From Otis tarda (lineage: Eukaryota; Chordata; Aves; Otidiformes; Otididae): a stretch of 64,000 nt of DNA. The stretch lies in the NCBI GenBank assembly GCA_026413225.1, contig CM048555.1, positions 78,871,785 through 78,935,784 of the forward strand. The letters are read 5' to 3'. Below are positions 21,686 to 34,440 of the stretch, piece by piece. The notes below the pieces were generated by a model. The model worked only from the letters and a program-made list of their open reading frames with translations. It had not been told where the DNA came from and ran no database searches. The position numbers were made by a program, and so were the translations under genes. Within the stretch, counting starts at the first letter, position 1. Every line of letters starts with the position of its first letter.

Positions 21686-24600
21686 TTCAGCAGTCAATCC
21701 GTATTTAGCAGAACACTTCATCACAAGCTCAAAACTAAACACATGCCATAGTGCTTTGCTGAAGAAAGTTGGACTTAAGCATGTTTTTGGCTTTGCTGAA
21801 CGGGGGAGTTACAGAGCAGATTAAGCAGAAGCTAAGAAGAGACTTTTACCATCAAAGTACTCTATATCGTTATCTTAGTCTCTCAGCATTTCTTTTTTTT
21901 TTTTTTTTCATCGCAGCCACTTGGTATGTATGTAATACATTGATTGTAATCCTCCTTGGACATTAAGTACTTTGCTTTGATACCTGCCTGCATGACATGT
22001 AGTTCAAGAAAGTACTTGTTCCCACTTGGGTTTCCTAAATGACATGTTGTGGAAATCTATGGTAATACTGCTAGTAGCCTAGTAGCTAGTAGCTTTTCAA
22101 GTAATTTCAACAGGCAGAGAACCCAGCTCTGGGCTTGAATGCTATTTGTAACTGTAATATCTTTATGGAATTGAGATTGCCACATTCCACTCTTGTATAG
22201 CCTCGGCGGAGACGTGGCTATCCATTTGGCCTGAAAGCAAGATGAAAAGTGTTCATTCTTCTGTAGCTAATTCCCAGTAAGCGAAAGTTTCAATATGTCA
22301 CTTGTGCCTGCAGATGTCTAACATTCATGGTCATCCACAGATCACCCAAACAGCTTTCAGCTGCAGTTCTGTTTCTTCCTTCCTTCCTCCTATTTATGCC
22401 ATACCGATATTCTGCAAATTATTTCAATGTCTGGCAACATGGAAGATTGATGTAGATCAGGGTTCTCAATTTCCCTCATGACCAACTTGGCAACCATAGC
22501 CAACAGAAGAGCCTTTTACAGAACCGAATGAAGAATAAATCTATAAAAACGTAATTAACCTCTACAGAGCTTATTGAATCCTAACTGGGTTTAATCACAG
22601 TTTTTGTAAGTTAGGAAATGCTTGGCATACTTTTGACTCTTGTACAATAGTTTGAATTGGCTATATATACAAAGCAAATTTCTAAAATGAAATTAATACA
22701 TGCTATTATTATGATTTACTGGTGTAGGAATTCCCACCTACATGTACAAGCAAAAAACCATTTCTGCTATAAATACAGAGTTTACTTATTTTCCTAAAAT
22801 ACAGATAACTAAAAAAGAAGAAAAACAAAATTAAAAAATTATGATACAACTCACTGCATGGAAACAAAATAGTAACATATATTATTTTCTACTGATGAGG
22901 CTTAACATGGCTTGTGCTCTTTTGGTCCCATAGATGCCATTCTGAGTTATGTCAGCTCATGCTGAAAGAGTGGATTGAAAATGATTTTGTCTCGATTGAT
23001 CCATCCCCCTCCTCTGTTTCAAGAAGATTAAGTTAAAAACTTTTACTCCAGAACTAAAGATCTATCAAAGCTACCTTTCTTCTTTGTAGATTTTTATGGC
23101 TGTCACATCTCCATCTCAAGGTCATTGACCAAGACTCCACTGAGCAAAGTAATGCGTACAAAGCAGAGTTGGAGAGAAGTTGTTTTGGCGTTGAGAGATG
23201 AGCTCTGAGAATTGAAGAAGACAACTGAGTCAGAGGGAAATATGAGGAAGGGATGAAACAGTGTTGATCAGCCTGGAAGAGGAAGCAGCACGGCTCTACT
23301 GAGCTGCTGGAAAGAAGTCAGGAGCCAGCTCCTTGCTATGGGGACAGATATAGATAGGCATAGATTAGCAAAACCTTATTTTCTACGTGCATTCTCTCCC
23401 CTTCGCCCAAGCTGTAAGTGAAATACAACTACTTCTGATGTATTGATGCCTCTTTTTAACAAAGTGGAAAGTAGTTCTTGAACTTGCTTTTCTTCCTTTA
23501 CAATTAAATCCTTGTCCAAGTGTTTTTCTCTTTTTCTAGAAGCCCATAGGAAGAATCCTAGCCTGCCCCACACTGCTGACATAAGATCTTAAATTCAGAC
23601 AGCAAAGTCTCATTCTTTAAAGAAGTCTCATGAAGAAGCCATCTATGACAATCAAAGTACTGTAGGTTTAGAAGGTCCTCAGGTGAGCTCTTAGTCCTCT
23701 CTTGGTGCCAGTCAAAAGCCTGGCTTTCTGCAAGAAGGAGAATTTCTGTAGAACAACCACAGAATGGCAGTGCAAGAACCACAAAGGGAATCAGTCAGTC
23801 ACTGCCCATTCAGTGTTGTCACTCTAAAGGACAAAACAAGATATTTTTCCATTTAAAAATATTGGGCAACCTATTTATCTCTTCCCTCCTCAGGGATATA
23901 AGGGAGCAAAATATTTATACTTCTGGAGGTGGTCTAATGGGACCAACTCTTTAATGGAAATCTGTCCCAGAGGCTCTCATACACAGTTTCTGCATCTGAT
24001 ATCCACCTTTCTCAGCTCGTTCTCCTCTCTCTTTGTAGCTCTCTCTCTCTTATGATGTTTTTATCTTTTTCTCACTTTCTTTTCTGCAGACCTTTTACGT
24101 TCTCTTCTTGATTTCTTTGAGTATGATTTTGATAGTAAAATAAGGATATATGAAAGCTGTCATTTTTCTCCATTTTCACCACTGAAAAGACTTTTTGTCT
24201 TTTTAAAGGAGCTCAGCTTTTTATCTAAGATAGATTAATCATACATTTTCTATTTGTTTAAAGATAAAACAAGACGTATTTATTTTCCATTCAAGAACCC
24301 ACTTGTTAGCTTCAAGACTTAGGATGTTGTCTCAGAATATCAAAAAGACCACGTAAATCTCCAGGGTAAATATCATGGCCAAAAAAGTTCATTTCTTTGC
24401 CACACTATGACTTTCGTCACTATAGTAAAAGGTCAAGTGTGCAGTAAATTCACCGAGGCCAGGACACTATCCTTATAAATCTTACTATCTTCATGTCAAA
24501 GTGCCAGATACTTGCTTTTTTCATGTTTTTTTACTCCTTCATAAAAATGCATCAGTTTACTAAAAGACACTCAGCCTCCACATGTCCTAATTACTGACAT

Positions 24601-26229
24601 TATAAAAAAAATTTTAAAAACCCCCTGACCCCATAACCCTTTGAAAGAGATGCATGTCACTGCATATGCTTGTCTTGCTACAGAGACAGGAGAAGAACAA
24701 ACGTGACAAATGATATCATCTTGCTTGGTGTGCCATTGGAAAGTGTTCAGATGTTATGGAGGTGATCTCAGCATCTACATAAAAGACTTAAAAATGGAAG
24801 AAAAAAAATTTTGAAGTAGTCCTGCAATTTCAAGCCTACTTGTGAAACACAGCATTTTTTCCTCTTTGTAACATCAAAATACTTATTTCAAGAGCTGCTG
24901 TTTACATCATGCAGTGTTTCTCTTCTCTGTCTAATGAGAAATGGAAGATTTTCAATGCTGAAATATCTTATTTCAGTCATCAGCTGGCAAAAATCAGTCA
25001 GTCTCCATTGTACACCTATTTGCAGCAGCTGAGGTTCTGACCACAGATGTTCTCCTGTCAGTGAATAGGAAAAAAGCATTCATGTGAAGCAATAAGAGTA
25101 ACCTGAAAGCTAGAGAGCCCTCTATAAACTATTCATGGCTGGAACAAGAAAACGTTATATGGAGAAGCTCTTAACTTTTGGACACCTCTCTAACAGGGGA
25201 AGAGGGAAGCAGGACAGTCCACACTTGCAGTACTGCATTACTCGTGATTAGGGAAAACAGATTAAATATGACTCAGAGCTTTTAGTGACTCATTTTGCAT
25301 TCCATATGTGCAGTCATATGCTTTAGTTAGTATTAGTCCAGCTAGAAAGGATGAAGAGATAAGAGAAATGTAAGCTAATGTTTGAAAACCCTTTAGTGTA
25401 AAATAAGCTCAAACAGTGTTTTCTGTAATTGGAGGGCAACAGACATTATATTTCATAGTTTGGGATCTAGGTGCAAGTGCTGGACCTGCTATGGAGCTGG
25501 AAATCTTCATTTTGCAATGACAAAATTCCACTGCGTGCTTATAGAGTCTGTACTACAAGATACTTGATTTTGAGCTGGCATAGAAACACTATTGTTCTTT
25601 CTGCATCCAAGTGAGAGCAACCTAATCTCAAGAAAAAAATATTCCCTGTTTAGGAAAAATGGAGAAAAAGCCACAGAAGCTTTACGTGGTTATGTCTAAA
25701 ATAATATAGCGGCTGCGTGAAGCCATTCAGAGATTTTGAAAGATGGAAGGAACTCAGGGAAAGAAATAGACTAAAGGGTACAGTGCAGGTGAGGAAGGAA
25801 AAAAATGCAATTTATCACGTGCTTGTGAAGTTTACTACATGAATACCAACACCAGGTGGGTTTTTAAATGAGACATACATATTCCTCAGCCTTTCCAGCA
25901 AAACATCGTTAGCCTTCACAGTAGCTTAGCACTGGCTGCAAGTGCATTAGAATAGAGAATACTGGCACTTCACGGTATATCAAATATATATACTCACATT
26001 TTGCAGTAATGGTCATTATCTTGGGCTATAGGACAAATAGGTTTCAATGGGTCTTTTAAAATTCCATTTTAAATACTGCCAGGAAATGATGAATGTGCTA
26101 TCTAGTTGTGGGGAGAGCTTGGGAAAGGAAAATGAATTATCCAAATATGCATTTAGCTCGGCAAGGGCACTGAATACTCCTAACATTTGTGAGCAATACC
26201 ATGAGATTAGCTCAATACAGGCTGTCTAG
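21686..26229. other. Unique DNA, no gene recognised
   Basis: Only simple-sequence features stand out: a 16-base T run at 21893-21908, an AT-rich stretch at 22670-22860 and a CT run near 24040. No exon or transposon can be supported across this 4.5 kb. Confidence 0.55.
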
Positions 26230-26475
26230 GACCTGTCAATTTAAAATGCTTAATTATATGTATCTTATGTTATAATTACACCTTGTTAACAGCTTTGGTT
26301 GTTCTATTGTCAAGGCATTTTAATGATTCTCATTTCCAGACAAACCATAACCAAATAAAATTTACCTATTAAGGTTATTATCTTTGCTAGGAGAAAACAA
26401 TTTAGCCCAAATTAAATTTTTTTAAGGGCTGCCAATTATTTATTATTTTCTGCTTACTTTAACAGGGCTTTTTCA
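26230..26475. promoter_or_regulatory. Candidate conserved noncoding element, AT-rich
   Basis: A non-repetitive AT-rich block with CTTAATTATATG, GTTATAATTAC, CTATTGTC, AACCATAACC, CAATTTAGCCC and CCAATTATTTATTATT. TAAT cores, ATTGT (SOX-like) and AACCATAA (RUNX-like AACCACA relative) motifs are spread without internal repeats. It resembles deeply conserved enhancers in composition. This is inference from appearance alone. Confidence 0.28.
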
Positions 26476-29157
26476 CTGAGAGAAAATGTATTTTCTCTCC
26501 TTCCTCTTAGCCAAAGAAAGGAAAAAGCTGGAGGGTAAAAGGAGAGAGAACCTTGGTCATCGATCTGTAACCTCCATGAGCATAAAGGCATTATAGTTAT
26601 CTATCACTTTGTTCTGCATTCCCCAGGTAGGGAAAATGGCCAGTAGTAAGAACAAGGATTGCCATACCTGGTGATACATATCAAGTATAACGATTGCTGT
26701 CAGTTGGCTCTCATTACTAAGAACAAGATTCCTTTCCAAGTCAAATTTAATTTAATTTTCCATAGGTTGGAACTTTTCCCAATTTCCTTTTGTTACTCAA
26801 AGCACCATAACTCAGGATTCATAGGTTGCCTTCTATTGCCTCTTAGTTACTTTTTATGGAGAAAGGCACTTTTACTTTTAGATGCTTTATTTAGAAATTA
26901 AGTGTTTAGTCTTCATTCCACATGTAAGTGATGGAGAGAGGTAGATAGTTAGCTTGGATGCTCTGCCCTTTGGAGTCCCAATGGGACATAAACTATACAT
27001 TTGTACACAAGAAGAGTAAATTTATCTTTTATAAGGGCTTGTCAAAAAGTCCTGTTTAAGATCAAAGCCTTGCTAAGCTAAGTATGGTGTAAACACACAG
27101 GAAGAGATGGGTCTTGCTGACCCAAAGAAGAAACAGGTACAGAAATCTGAAATGGCATGGCTAGTTTCTGACTAAACCTTTTGCTTGGATCTTAAGACTG
27201 TCCTCTTTCTGCCCCCTTTGCCTTTTCTTCACAAGTCATTGTAGGGAAAATAAGAATAAAGTTGATAAGCATTTTCATTAGCACCAAGAGGAGACTCCAA
27301 AGCCTGCTCTAGAAACAAATTGTCTTACAGAAAAGTAAAATAAAACTTCCATCAAGAAAAGTGGGTAATTATTAATCAGCACTCTTTGTTTATATTACGG
27401 TGGTCCTTTGGATGTATCAGGCCCTCTGCAAATGCACAGAGACTCACATCAGGTCCTTAAATAGTGGAAGTTGTTATTGCTTTCAATGGCTCTTGGGATT
27501 TTTACTTCACAGGAATTACACTGATTAACACCAGAGGTAGGTGTGATCCTTTTCCTAGCTGGCATTCTCATCAGTGATATCTCACCTGTTCAAATGGTAC
27601 TGAGGGCCTAAAATAGATGCACTGAGGTCACATCTGATCAGCACGCAGAAAGGATGGAGTGGAAACTTCAAGGTAATGTGAATAAAGGGGATTTGTCAGG
27701 ATTGTGGTGGCTATCAGTGGGAACTCTGCCTGTCAGCATAGCATCACTGTCAATAAAACCTCATTATATGAGAAATTTTCACAGGTTTAGCTAAGCCCTG
27801 TCACGAGTGAAGTAATGAATGAAGAAGTGTAAATGAAGAATGACAGTGTTTCGGCTGCATCATTTGAGGTTTTGGGAGGCTTTGCTGCATTATTTTTAAA
27901 GGTAGTAACATGCAGCTCCTGCAGCTGACTGAGCTTTTCCACTGGTTAAGATGGTGGCTGGGAGCCAACAGTGCAGAGTGACTGGGAGCCAGAACTTCAA
28001 GACTGTGACGAGGATGTGGATTAATTTAAACTGAAGCCTCAGGTGGAGTTGTTGCATGGCTCTTGTGTGGAGTTGAAGTATATAGAATGGAACTAGGAAC
28101 TAGGACATAGCAAGCATAAGGTGGGACAGAGGAAGAAGGAACAGTGCTTGAAGTTTCTTTTAATTGTATCCTCTCTGCTTGCTTATACAGCAGAATTTTG
28201 GACATGAAGAAATAAGCTCAGTCTCTAGAGTTGTTGGGAGACCCAACTGAGTGGGGCTGGTAGAAGAGAGAACGATCTGTTTCTCTGTACAAACTCATCC
28301 CTATTGCACTGCTCCCCTCCCTTGCACACTGTAAAAGCACAGCCAGATCTTCCTCAGGATAAATTCCTTTAGGCCCCACGGTCATAGAAATTGAGACGCG
28401 ACTGTGTTTTGGAGCCACACTGGGGCATGTATATGTTTTCAGTTAAGTTGGGTTCCAGCCCGTTCCCAACGCCAGACGTTTTCAGGAGCAGGGATGCGGC
28501 ACAGGCCGTGATTTCTTTTGGGGAAGCCTGTAGACATTAGTGTGCACCCAGGCTCTCATCCACGTGCTCTGGATATCCTTCTGCTCACCAGCAACTGGTG
28601 ATTAACAGGGCTCTAGGCATAAGGTGTCTCTTCTGACCCCACATTACAAGAGTGTGTCATTACATCTTGTGTCTCAGGCCTCAGCAGGATCAAATTGGGG
28701 GCTGCTTCTTGGCTTCTGCATCAGGCCAAGAATCAGCCACTTCTTATGATACAGTCTCCTATTAAATAATGATGACTCACTCTCCAGACAGGAATTTATT
28801 TATATGCCTTCTTTAATGTTTTGCAAATCACTGCTTTAAAAAAATGCCCAGCTGGAAGACAGGAAGGCTTGGGAGACAGAGAATGAGCTTGATAGAGAAT
28901 CAGATTAAATCAAAATGACATGGAATTTGACAGCAAGCACACGTGGTTGAAAATAATAAAAAAAAAAACATAACCATTCCCCAAGCAGAAATGCAGCCTC
29001 ATCGCTGGGACTGGTTGCTGTAGCTTGAAAGATCAAGTTTTTACTGTATCTAGTGAAACAAAAAATTGAAAAAGATAGGAAGAGGAAAAGAGACATTGGC
29101 TTATATTTAGTAACAACATTTCTTCCAGTATGAAACACCAATGAGCTTACATTTTTT
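26476..29157. other. Unique DNA, no gene recognised
   Basis: No gene or recognisable repeat. Open frames are shorter than 85 codons and lack motifs. Confidence 0.55.
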
Positions 29158-29205
29158 TTGAGCCAGAAGGGACTACTTTGATATCATAGTCTGAATTTTG
29201 AAAAA
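29158..29205 (-). mobile_element. Possible ancient CR1 3'-end fragment
   Basis: GAGCCAGAAGGGACTACTTTGATATCATAGTCTGA resembles the antisense 3' portion of an old reptilian CR1 ('ccagaagggaccactgtgatcatctagtctga' type). Only about 45 bases match, so the call is weak. Confidence 0.35.
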
Positions 29206-29439
29206 TGTGGCTATGCCTTGTAAAGATAGCCCAAGCCCAGTGGAACCAGCAGAAGAAATTTTTAATGTGCAATTAATGTTGCAGAAATGTGTATAGCTCA
29301 CAGATAAAAAATTAGCATCCAGACCACAGGGAAGGCTTCAGTGCATGTTGTAGTGGGTGGAATAGTCTGAGTTTGGTGCCTAGATTGGCAACAAAGTGAG
29401 GACAAGTGGGTGAGACAAGGCTAAAATTCCTCTCTGATT

Positions 29440-29565
29440 TCTAATTCTGCCACTGAGGATTTCCAGCGCCTGTGTGCCTTGATTCCCCTAAGAGTGTGCA
29501 GAGGGTAACGCCTTGCTTTGTAAAGCGCATTCAGCTTCGCAGGTATAAACTGCTCTATAAAGGGC
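29440..29565 (+). mobile_element. Possible MIR-like SINE remnant
   Basis: 'ttctaattctgccactga' followed by 'gtgtgccttgattcccct' and then 'tttgtaaagcgc..ctctataaag' follows the order of an amniote MIR-type SINE (tRNA-derived core, then the 'cctcagtttcccc' region, then a 'gtaaagcgcttt..gctatataag' tail). It is strongly diverged, and no tRNA A/B boxes are recognisable. Chance similarity cannot be excluded. Confidence 0.4.
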
Positions 29566-30990
29566 CAAAGCGGGGATTCCCAAGGGACTGACTCCGTTTC
29601 AAGGGCAATGGGGCTGAGCATCACATGTACTATTGGTGCATTTGAAAATCTCTGCAATTAATATTAAAGCACTTCAGCTGATGTTTTCAGCCACTTCCCC
29701 AAGAGATTCCCTCATTCCCTTCATGCCCATGACTTGCTGGAAGTTACTCCAGCAGCTGTGGGCAGCTTGGAACAGCTCAGCTCCTCTTGGCATTTTGCTT
29801 TGTGATGATTATTAACTGTAATATATCCTGCTTTTATTGACGCTAATTCCATATCTATCCACCCGTCTTCCTCCGTGCCTGAATGCACAACCCGCATCCT
29901 GAGCTACTCTCACTGCTCAGAGCTGGTGCTTAAATCCCAAACAGGGTTTTTATTGCTTGCTGGACAGCAAGAACTTGGGCAACAGCATTCACTCCTTTAT
30001 AAGCTAAATTACAGTTGCTTCGACAACGTGGCCAAACAACGAGGCTGTCTGTTGTCCCTATTTAAAAGGGGTCAGATGCTTCATTGCAGATTTAAATGTA
30101 ATCCAGGTCATGCATGGGTGGTGCAGACAGTCCCAGCCTCCTGTGCCGAAGCTCTTAGCTGGCTGGGTATGAGCCAGCTTCTGTCAGGAAACCATAAATC
30201 TCCCAAGTTTTACGTAGTTATTCTTCTCCAGAAGTGCTGATGTGCTGATGTGGTTATGCAACTTCTGGACGGGAGTGCAGTGAGAGAAATTCAGGTTTTG
30301 GTGCACGTTGACGTAGTAATGCTTTCTTCTCAAATGTTCACATCTTGATGTTTCACTTAGTTTGTGCTTTCCAGAAAGCTACTGAGAAAATCTGAACCCC
30401 TATATGTTATCTTCCCTCCCAGCCACTGGCATTGAGATCCCTGCTGCCTTGCTTCACCGTCTCTGCATGTACATTTTTTAGGGGTACCCTGAGCTCATCT
30501 GAAGACTCAGAGGTCCTTTGGTTGGAGGCCAAGTGCAAGTGGAAAGAATGACTCATTATCATCAGAATTCTCTTAATTACAGGATAATAAAGGATCACAG
30601 AATGATGTATATTCATGTTAAAATAGTATTTTCCATGTTGTTTTAGTTAACAGGAGGGCACAATAACAAACCAGTTAAATTTTTTTTTTTTTGATAAATC
30701 CAGAAGTGCAAAATCAAATGATGCTCTGGATTTGTGCCACAATCTGTTCTCAGGTGACCTGCTTTTCCATGGGTGAGCGGTTGTCCTATCTTCAGCCTTT
30801 GCAAAATTTGCCACCTTATCTCAGCAAGGCATGTGTTTTTAAGGACAAAATGAATGCACCTCTGGAACTACTTAATGCTCTCCATCGAACACCTAACTTA
30901 AACATCTACGAAGTGACTTTGAGCTTGGCCTTTGGCAGGTGTTGGTAACATTGGTTACTGGACACAGATGTGACATGAGGCTCTGATGTG
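29566..30990. other. Unique DNA; candidate noncoding conservation only
   Basis: No gene recognised. A 121-codon open frame at 29875-30240 (+) has no family motif, no clear splice or promoter context and only chance-level length. TGCAATTAATATTAAAG near 29655 is a homeodomain-type cluster. A T run lies at about 30680-30692. Confidence 0.5.
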
Positions 30991-31419
30991 CCACTTGAAT
31001 TCAGACTTCTTTTACGATTAATGCTTATTTAAGCACTGTTGTTTGAAAAGATAATTAACCACAAAATTAGGAGGAAAGCACACAGTAGCCAATTATCTTC
31101 TAACATCACTTCTTTGCTGCTGTGCCTCTAAGCTTGTTGTTATTTTTGCTGAGCTTTTTTTTTTTGTGAACTTCAGTGATGGAGGAGCGTTCAGTGCTGT
31201 AACTGCTGCACAAAACCCATAGCTCCTCTAACACACTGAGATAAGTCAGACCCCGGCTAGGTCTGTGGTTTTTTGTACGCAGTGATCTATCCCAGACCAC
31301 TGCATAATTCAATTAATGCTGCATTTCTGTTTAGCGTGTCCACCAGCAATTCGCATCAAACCCATTCCATCAACTGATTGTAAAGTGCTCGCCAATAAAT
31401 CCTAGCCTAGTGGCTACCT

Positions 31420-31730
31420 TACAAAGAGGAGAAACATCTGGATATGCAGCTGAAGTGTATGTTGAAGGCACCACCTATGGAAGGCAGGGCGGTACGTGGA
31501 GGCACAGCGCCATAAGGGAGGGCTGCGTGCGCTGCAGCTAAAAGTGAGATTTCCCCAGGAGATCTGCGATAGCGTAGGTGACAGCGCCCTTGGGAACCGC
31601 AAGCATGGATTGAAACAGCGGCTGTGTATGGAGGGGGTGGGTCCTGCCATCTGGATTTTTGTACAAATACACACGCCCAGGGCCCGCATGGGATCCAAGT
31701 AAAATGTGACCTTTCAAGGTGCAATTCAAT
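31420..31730. promoter_or_regulatory. CpG-rich patch with nuclear-receptor-like site
   Basis: About 12 CpG dinucleotides fall within 200 bases (31489-31686) in a locally G+C-rich segment, while flanking DNA is strongly CpG-poor. Immediately downstream TGACCTTTCAAGGTGCA (31707-31723) looks like a pair of nuclear-receptor half sites, followed by CAATTCAATTG and ATTATGATTATTGCATCA. Several open frames overlap on both strands only because stops are rare in G+C-rich sequence. The patch is too short for a classic CpG island but could be an unmethylated enhancer or alternative promoter. It could also be an unrecognised G+C-rich repeat. Confidence 0.35.
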
Positions 31731-33784
31731 TGCTCTCATTATGATTATTGCATCAGGTGCTGTTATCCTCAATTTGTCTGCTTTTCTCCTTGTTACTATC
31801 TTTTTATTTTTTTCCCCGCTGTTCTTCTCTTTGGCTGGATGGCTGTTGAGAGCATTCAGTTCCAGTTAGTTTTCATTTCAGTGAAACACTTTTTGACGTA
31901 CAGAAAGAGCTATGTTGGGGATTTTGTTCTCTGTCCTTTTTCTGGGGCATGTGTGTTTGCCTCTATACTACTGTATGGACTATATACAGGCTTTGCTCCT
32001 CAAGAGAGCGGGAGAAATGTTGTTTTGATCTCCAGACACTTTGCAATGTCATAATCTCTTTGTGCAACATGTTCAAAATTTAACAGTAAGAAAAATTAGG
32101 AAATGTGTAGGATGGACTATACACCATAGCAGAGAATGCTTGTAATTTTCCATCTTAAATGTGACTTTCAAAATGGTTTAATTTTTCTTTTCCCTTCCCT
32201 TTGCTCCAGAATTCATATTGAGACTACGGCATTGTTCAATTCCTGCTTGCCAAGCCTATTTTCATTTGAACCTGGAGCCAAGATCCTGAATTTAGTGGAA
32301 TTACCCCCATATAAGACCACAGTGAAGAGGGAATTGCAGCTTTTTGGTCTTGGCTCTTTTTCCTAGGCTCCTCTCTGAATGTTTTCTCAAGGAACAAGTA
32401 CACTTGAGGTCTTTGGTGGATACCTGCTAATACACTTATGCTATGTGACTCAAAATTTTGCACAAAATATGTTGTAGATCATAATATAGGCTTTTTTGGA
32501 TGAATTTACTGGTCTCTGGTGTCCTACCATTTTAAAAAGCCAAAAATTAAAATGTGGAACCTACTGCAATGGATAACGGTCAAGAAAAGATCTGAGTTAT
32601 AAAAAGCGCAGCATTTCAGCACAGACTGCTCCTGTTGGGAAGGTGATCTTGACCTGATATTTGTAACTACTGCAACAATTACAAGAAACTTAACTTCCCT
32701 CATCTTCCTCCAAGGAAACTGAAAGCATTATTTTCATCTGTACCTATGCCAGAGCTATTTTCTTTTGATTTTTTTTTTTCACTCTGATAGGCATTTTTTC
32801 CTTTCACTAATCTTGGCTCTGTTTAAATGCAGTCTAATAAAACCCAGATTGGTGGTAGATTCTTCTCTAATTTATCAAAATCCCATCTGGCAAGCTTTAG
32901 GTCAGGTCACTTATTTACTTTCAGTCCCAGTCTTAATCTCCAGCTTCTTCATTATCTACCTGGAGTCTTCTGTGTGCAAAACTTGATTTAAAAAATACGC
33001 AAGTCCAGACAGAAGGATTATGACACTTGTATCACCTGTTCTACCAGTCCAATCCTCATCTTGAGCACAGTGACACCACTAGTAACTTAGAAAAACTCTT
33101 TTTCCTGAATTTTTTTTTTTTTTGTATTCTCAGTTGTCATTTGCCCTGAAAGGACAGAAAAAAAAACTATAGGAAAACAGAAAAGAAACTAATTTCCAAA
33201 ATATCACAGAACATCTCATCTTGTTAGGGAAAAAAAAGTATAAATTAACTTAACTGGGAAATATGACACAAGTCTCAGTGGGGTATGTTTTTTTGATAAT
33301 CTGAATCTATTCAGCATAATGAGATGTGTCTCCCATAGCCCCCCAAGACATTTTTGGCAAATGGCACATTAGTTGACATCCTATCAGGAGAAATTATTCT
33401 CTGTTCACTGTTTGACCCACACTGGCTCTTGCAGGCTAGCTAGAAGTGTGCTCCAGCTCCTTGCATCCCCAGCATGTGCCAGGTTGCAAATCCCACGGAT
33501 CCATGGTGGATCAGCCTCCTTTGAACCTAAAGCTGCAGATGAAAGAATATATCCATGCTTGTCAAACTGACTTGGGCTCTCTTAACATCAGACAAGCTTA
33601 CAGAAGAAAACATCTTATTCTAAGAAAATAAAGTTTTGTTTTTCTATTAGAATATTTGTTGCATGTATAATATTTGTAATTATGTTAAAGAAGGAAGGAC
33701 CAATGAAGTGCTATTTTAGATCATGCTTTCTCAGCTGCTCGAAAACATCAGAAATTTAAAGCCTGGCTGTCCGTTTCCCCTTAG
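31731..33784. other. Unique DNA, no gene recognised
   Basis: No supported exon. The 111-codon frame at 31719-32054 is hydrophobic because of its T-rich composition and lacks any motif. T runs occur near 32770 and 33111. Confidence 0.5.
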
Positions 33785-33828
33785 TTCCAATCTCAGATCT
33801 TCCAATCTGAGACTTCCAGTCTCAGATT
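33785..33828. repeat. Three-copy 14-15 bp tandem repeat
   Basis: TTCCAATCTCAGATC (33785), TTCCAATCTGAGAC (33800) and TTCCAGTCTCAGATT (33814) lie head to tail. The middle unit has CTGAGA where the others have CTCAGA, which also creates short inverted repeats that could fold into a hairpin. Confidence 0.85.
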
Positions 33829-33944
33829 ATATCATGAGTCAAAGTGGAATAGCTCTTTCTCTCTTACATCCCATTTTTAATTTCCTTTTTCTACCAAACA
33901 AGACTGTAATATTGAATGTTTAATATCTCTGTTGATCAAGAGTG

Positions 33945-34440
33945 GCCTGAACAGTATGCACAGCTCCAGATGAGAAAATACTGTTGCTTTGGAAAGCACA
34001 ATTAATACTTCCTTGTATCTATTTGATGTATTCCACCTGATACCCCTTAGGTTCATATTTGTCTTTTCCATGGTCATAATATGTTGGTAGCTCACAGCCA
34101 TATGCTGATTGACTAATATCCCATGTCATATTTTCCCACCAGCTCTTTGCACTGTAAAGGTTGAAGATTTACTAGATAAATTGTTCCTAGTCTTGAAGTG
34201 GACACCTTATAACTTCAAAGTACTAAATCGCATCCCATTTCTGTTATTTCAGTTCGTATTCAATTATTTCACTAGATTGCACTCTTCTGTGTCAGTGATG
34301 TCTCCCAGTTTTTGTCGTCAGTTTAATTAGCATACTCCTAATTTTGCCAAGTTTATTAGTGAAAGCATTGAACAAGATCATTGCCAGTACCCAGGACTTG
34401 AAAGTCTCCTCAGAAAATCTCTTTCCTTCTACTTCAGCCG
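33945..34440 (-). mobile_element. Ancient CR1-clade LINE relic (RT region)
   Basis: Antisense CR1-like blocks appear in correct order: 'gcacagctccagatgag', 'taatacttccttgtatctatttgat', 'ttcatatttgtcttttccatgg', 'ttggtagctcacagcca..ctgattgactaatatccc', 'aaatcgcatcccatttctgttatt', 'gtcagtgatgtctcccagttttt', 'tttaattagcatactcct' and 'agtgaaagcattgaacaagatcattgcc'. The last blocks encode, in antisense, the region around the RT catalytic box. The family is an old reptilian type, different from the young CR1 copies here. No open frame remains, and the distal end is uncertain. Confidence 0.68.

Noticed and set aside
29875..30240. 121-codon plus-strand open frame
   Set aside because: No recognisable family, no supporting promoter or splice signals, chance-level length.
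31414..31772. Overlapping open frames on both strands near 31.5 kb
   Set aside because: Stops are rare because the patch is G+C- and CpG-rich; simultaneous opening of several frames argues against coding.
33785..33828. CRISPR-like short repeats
   Set aside because: Units are directly adjacent with no spacers, only three copies, and the genome is eukaryotic.
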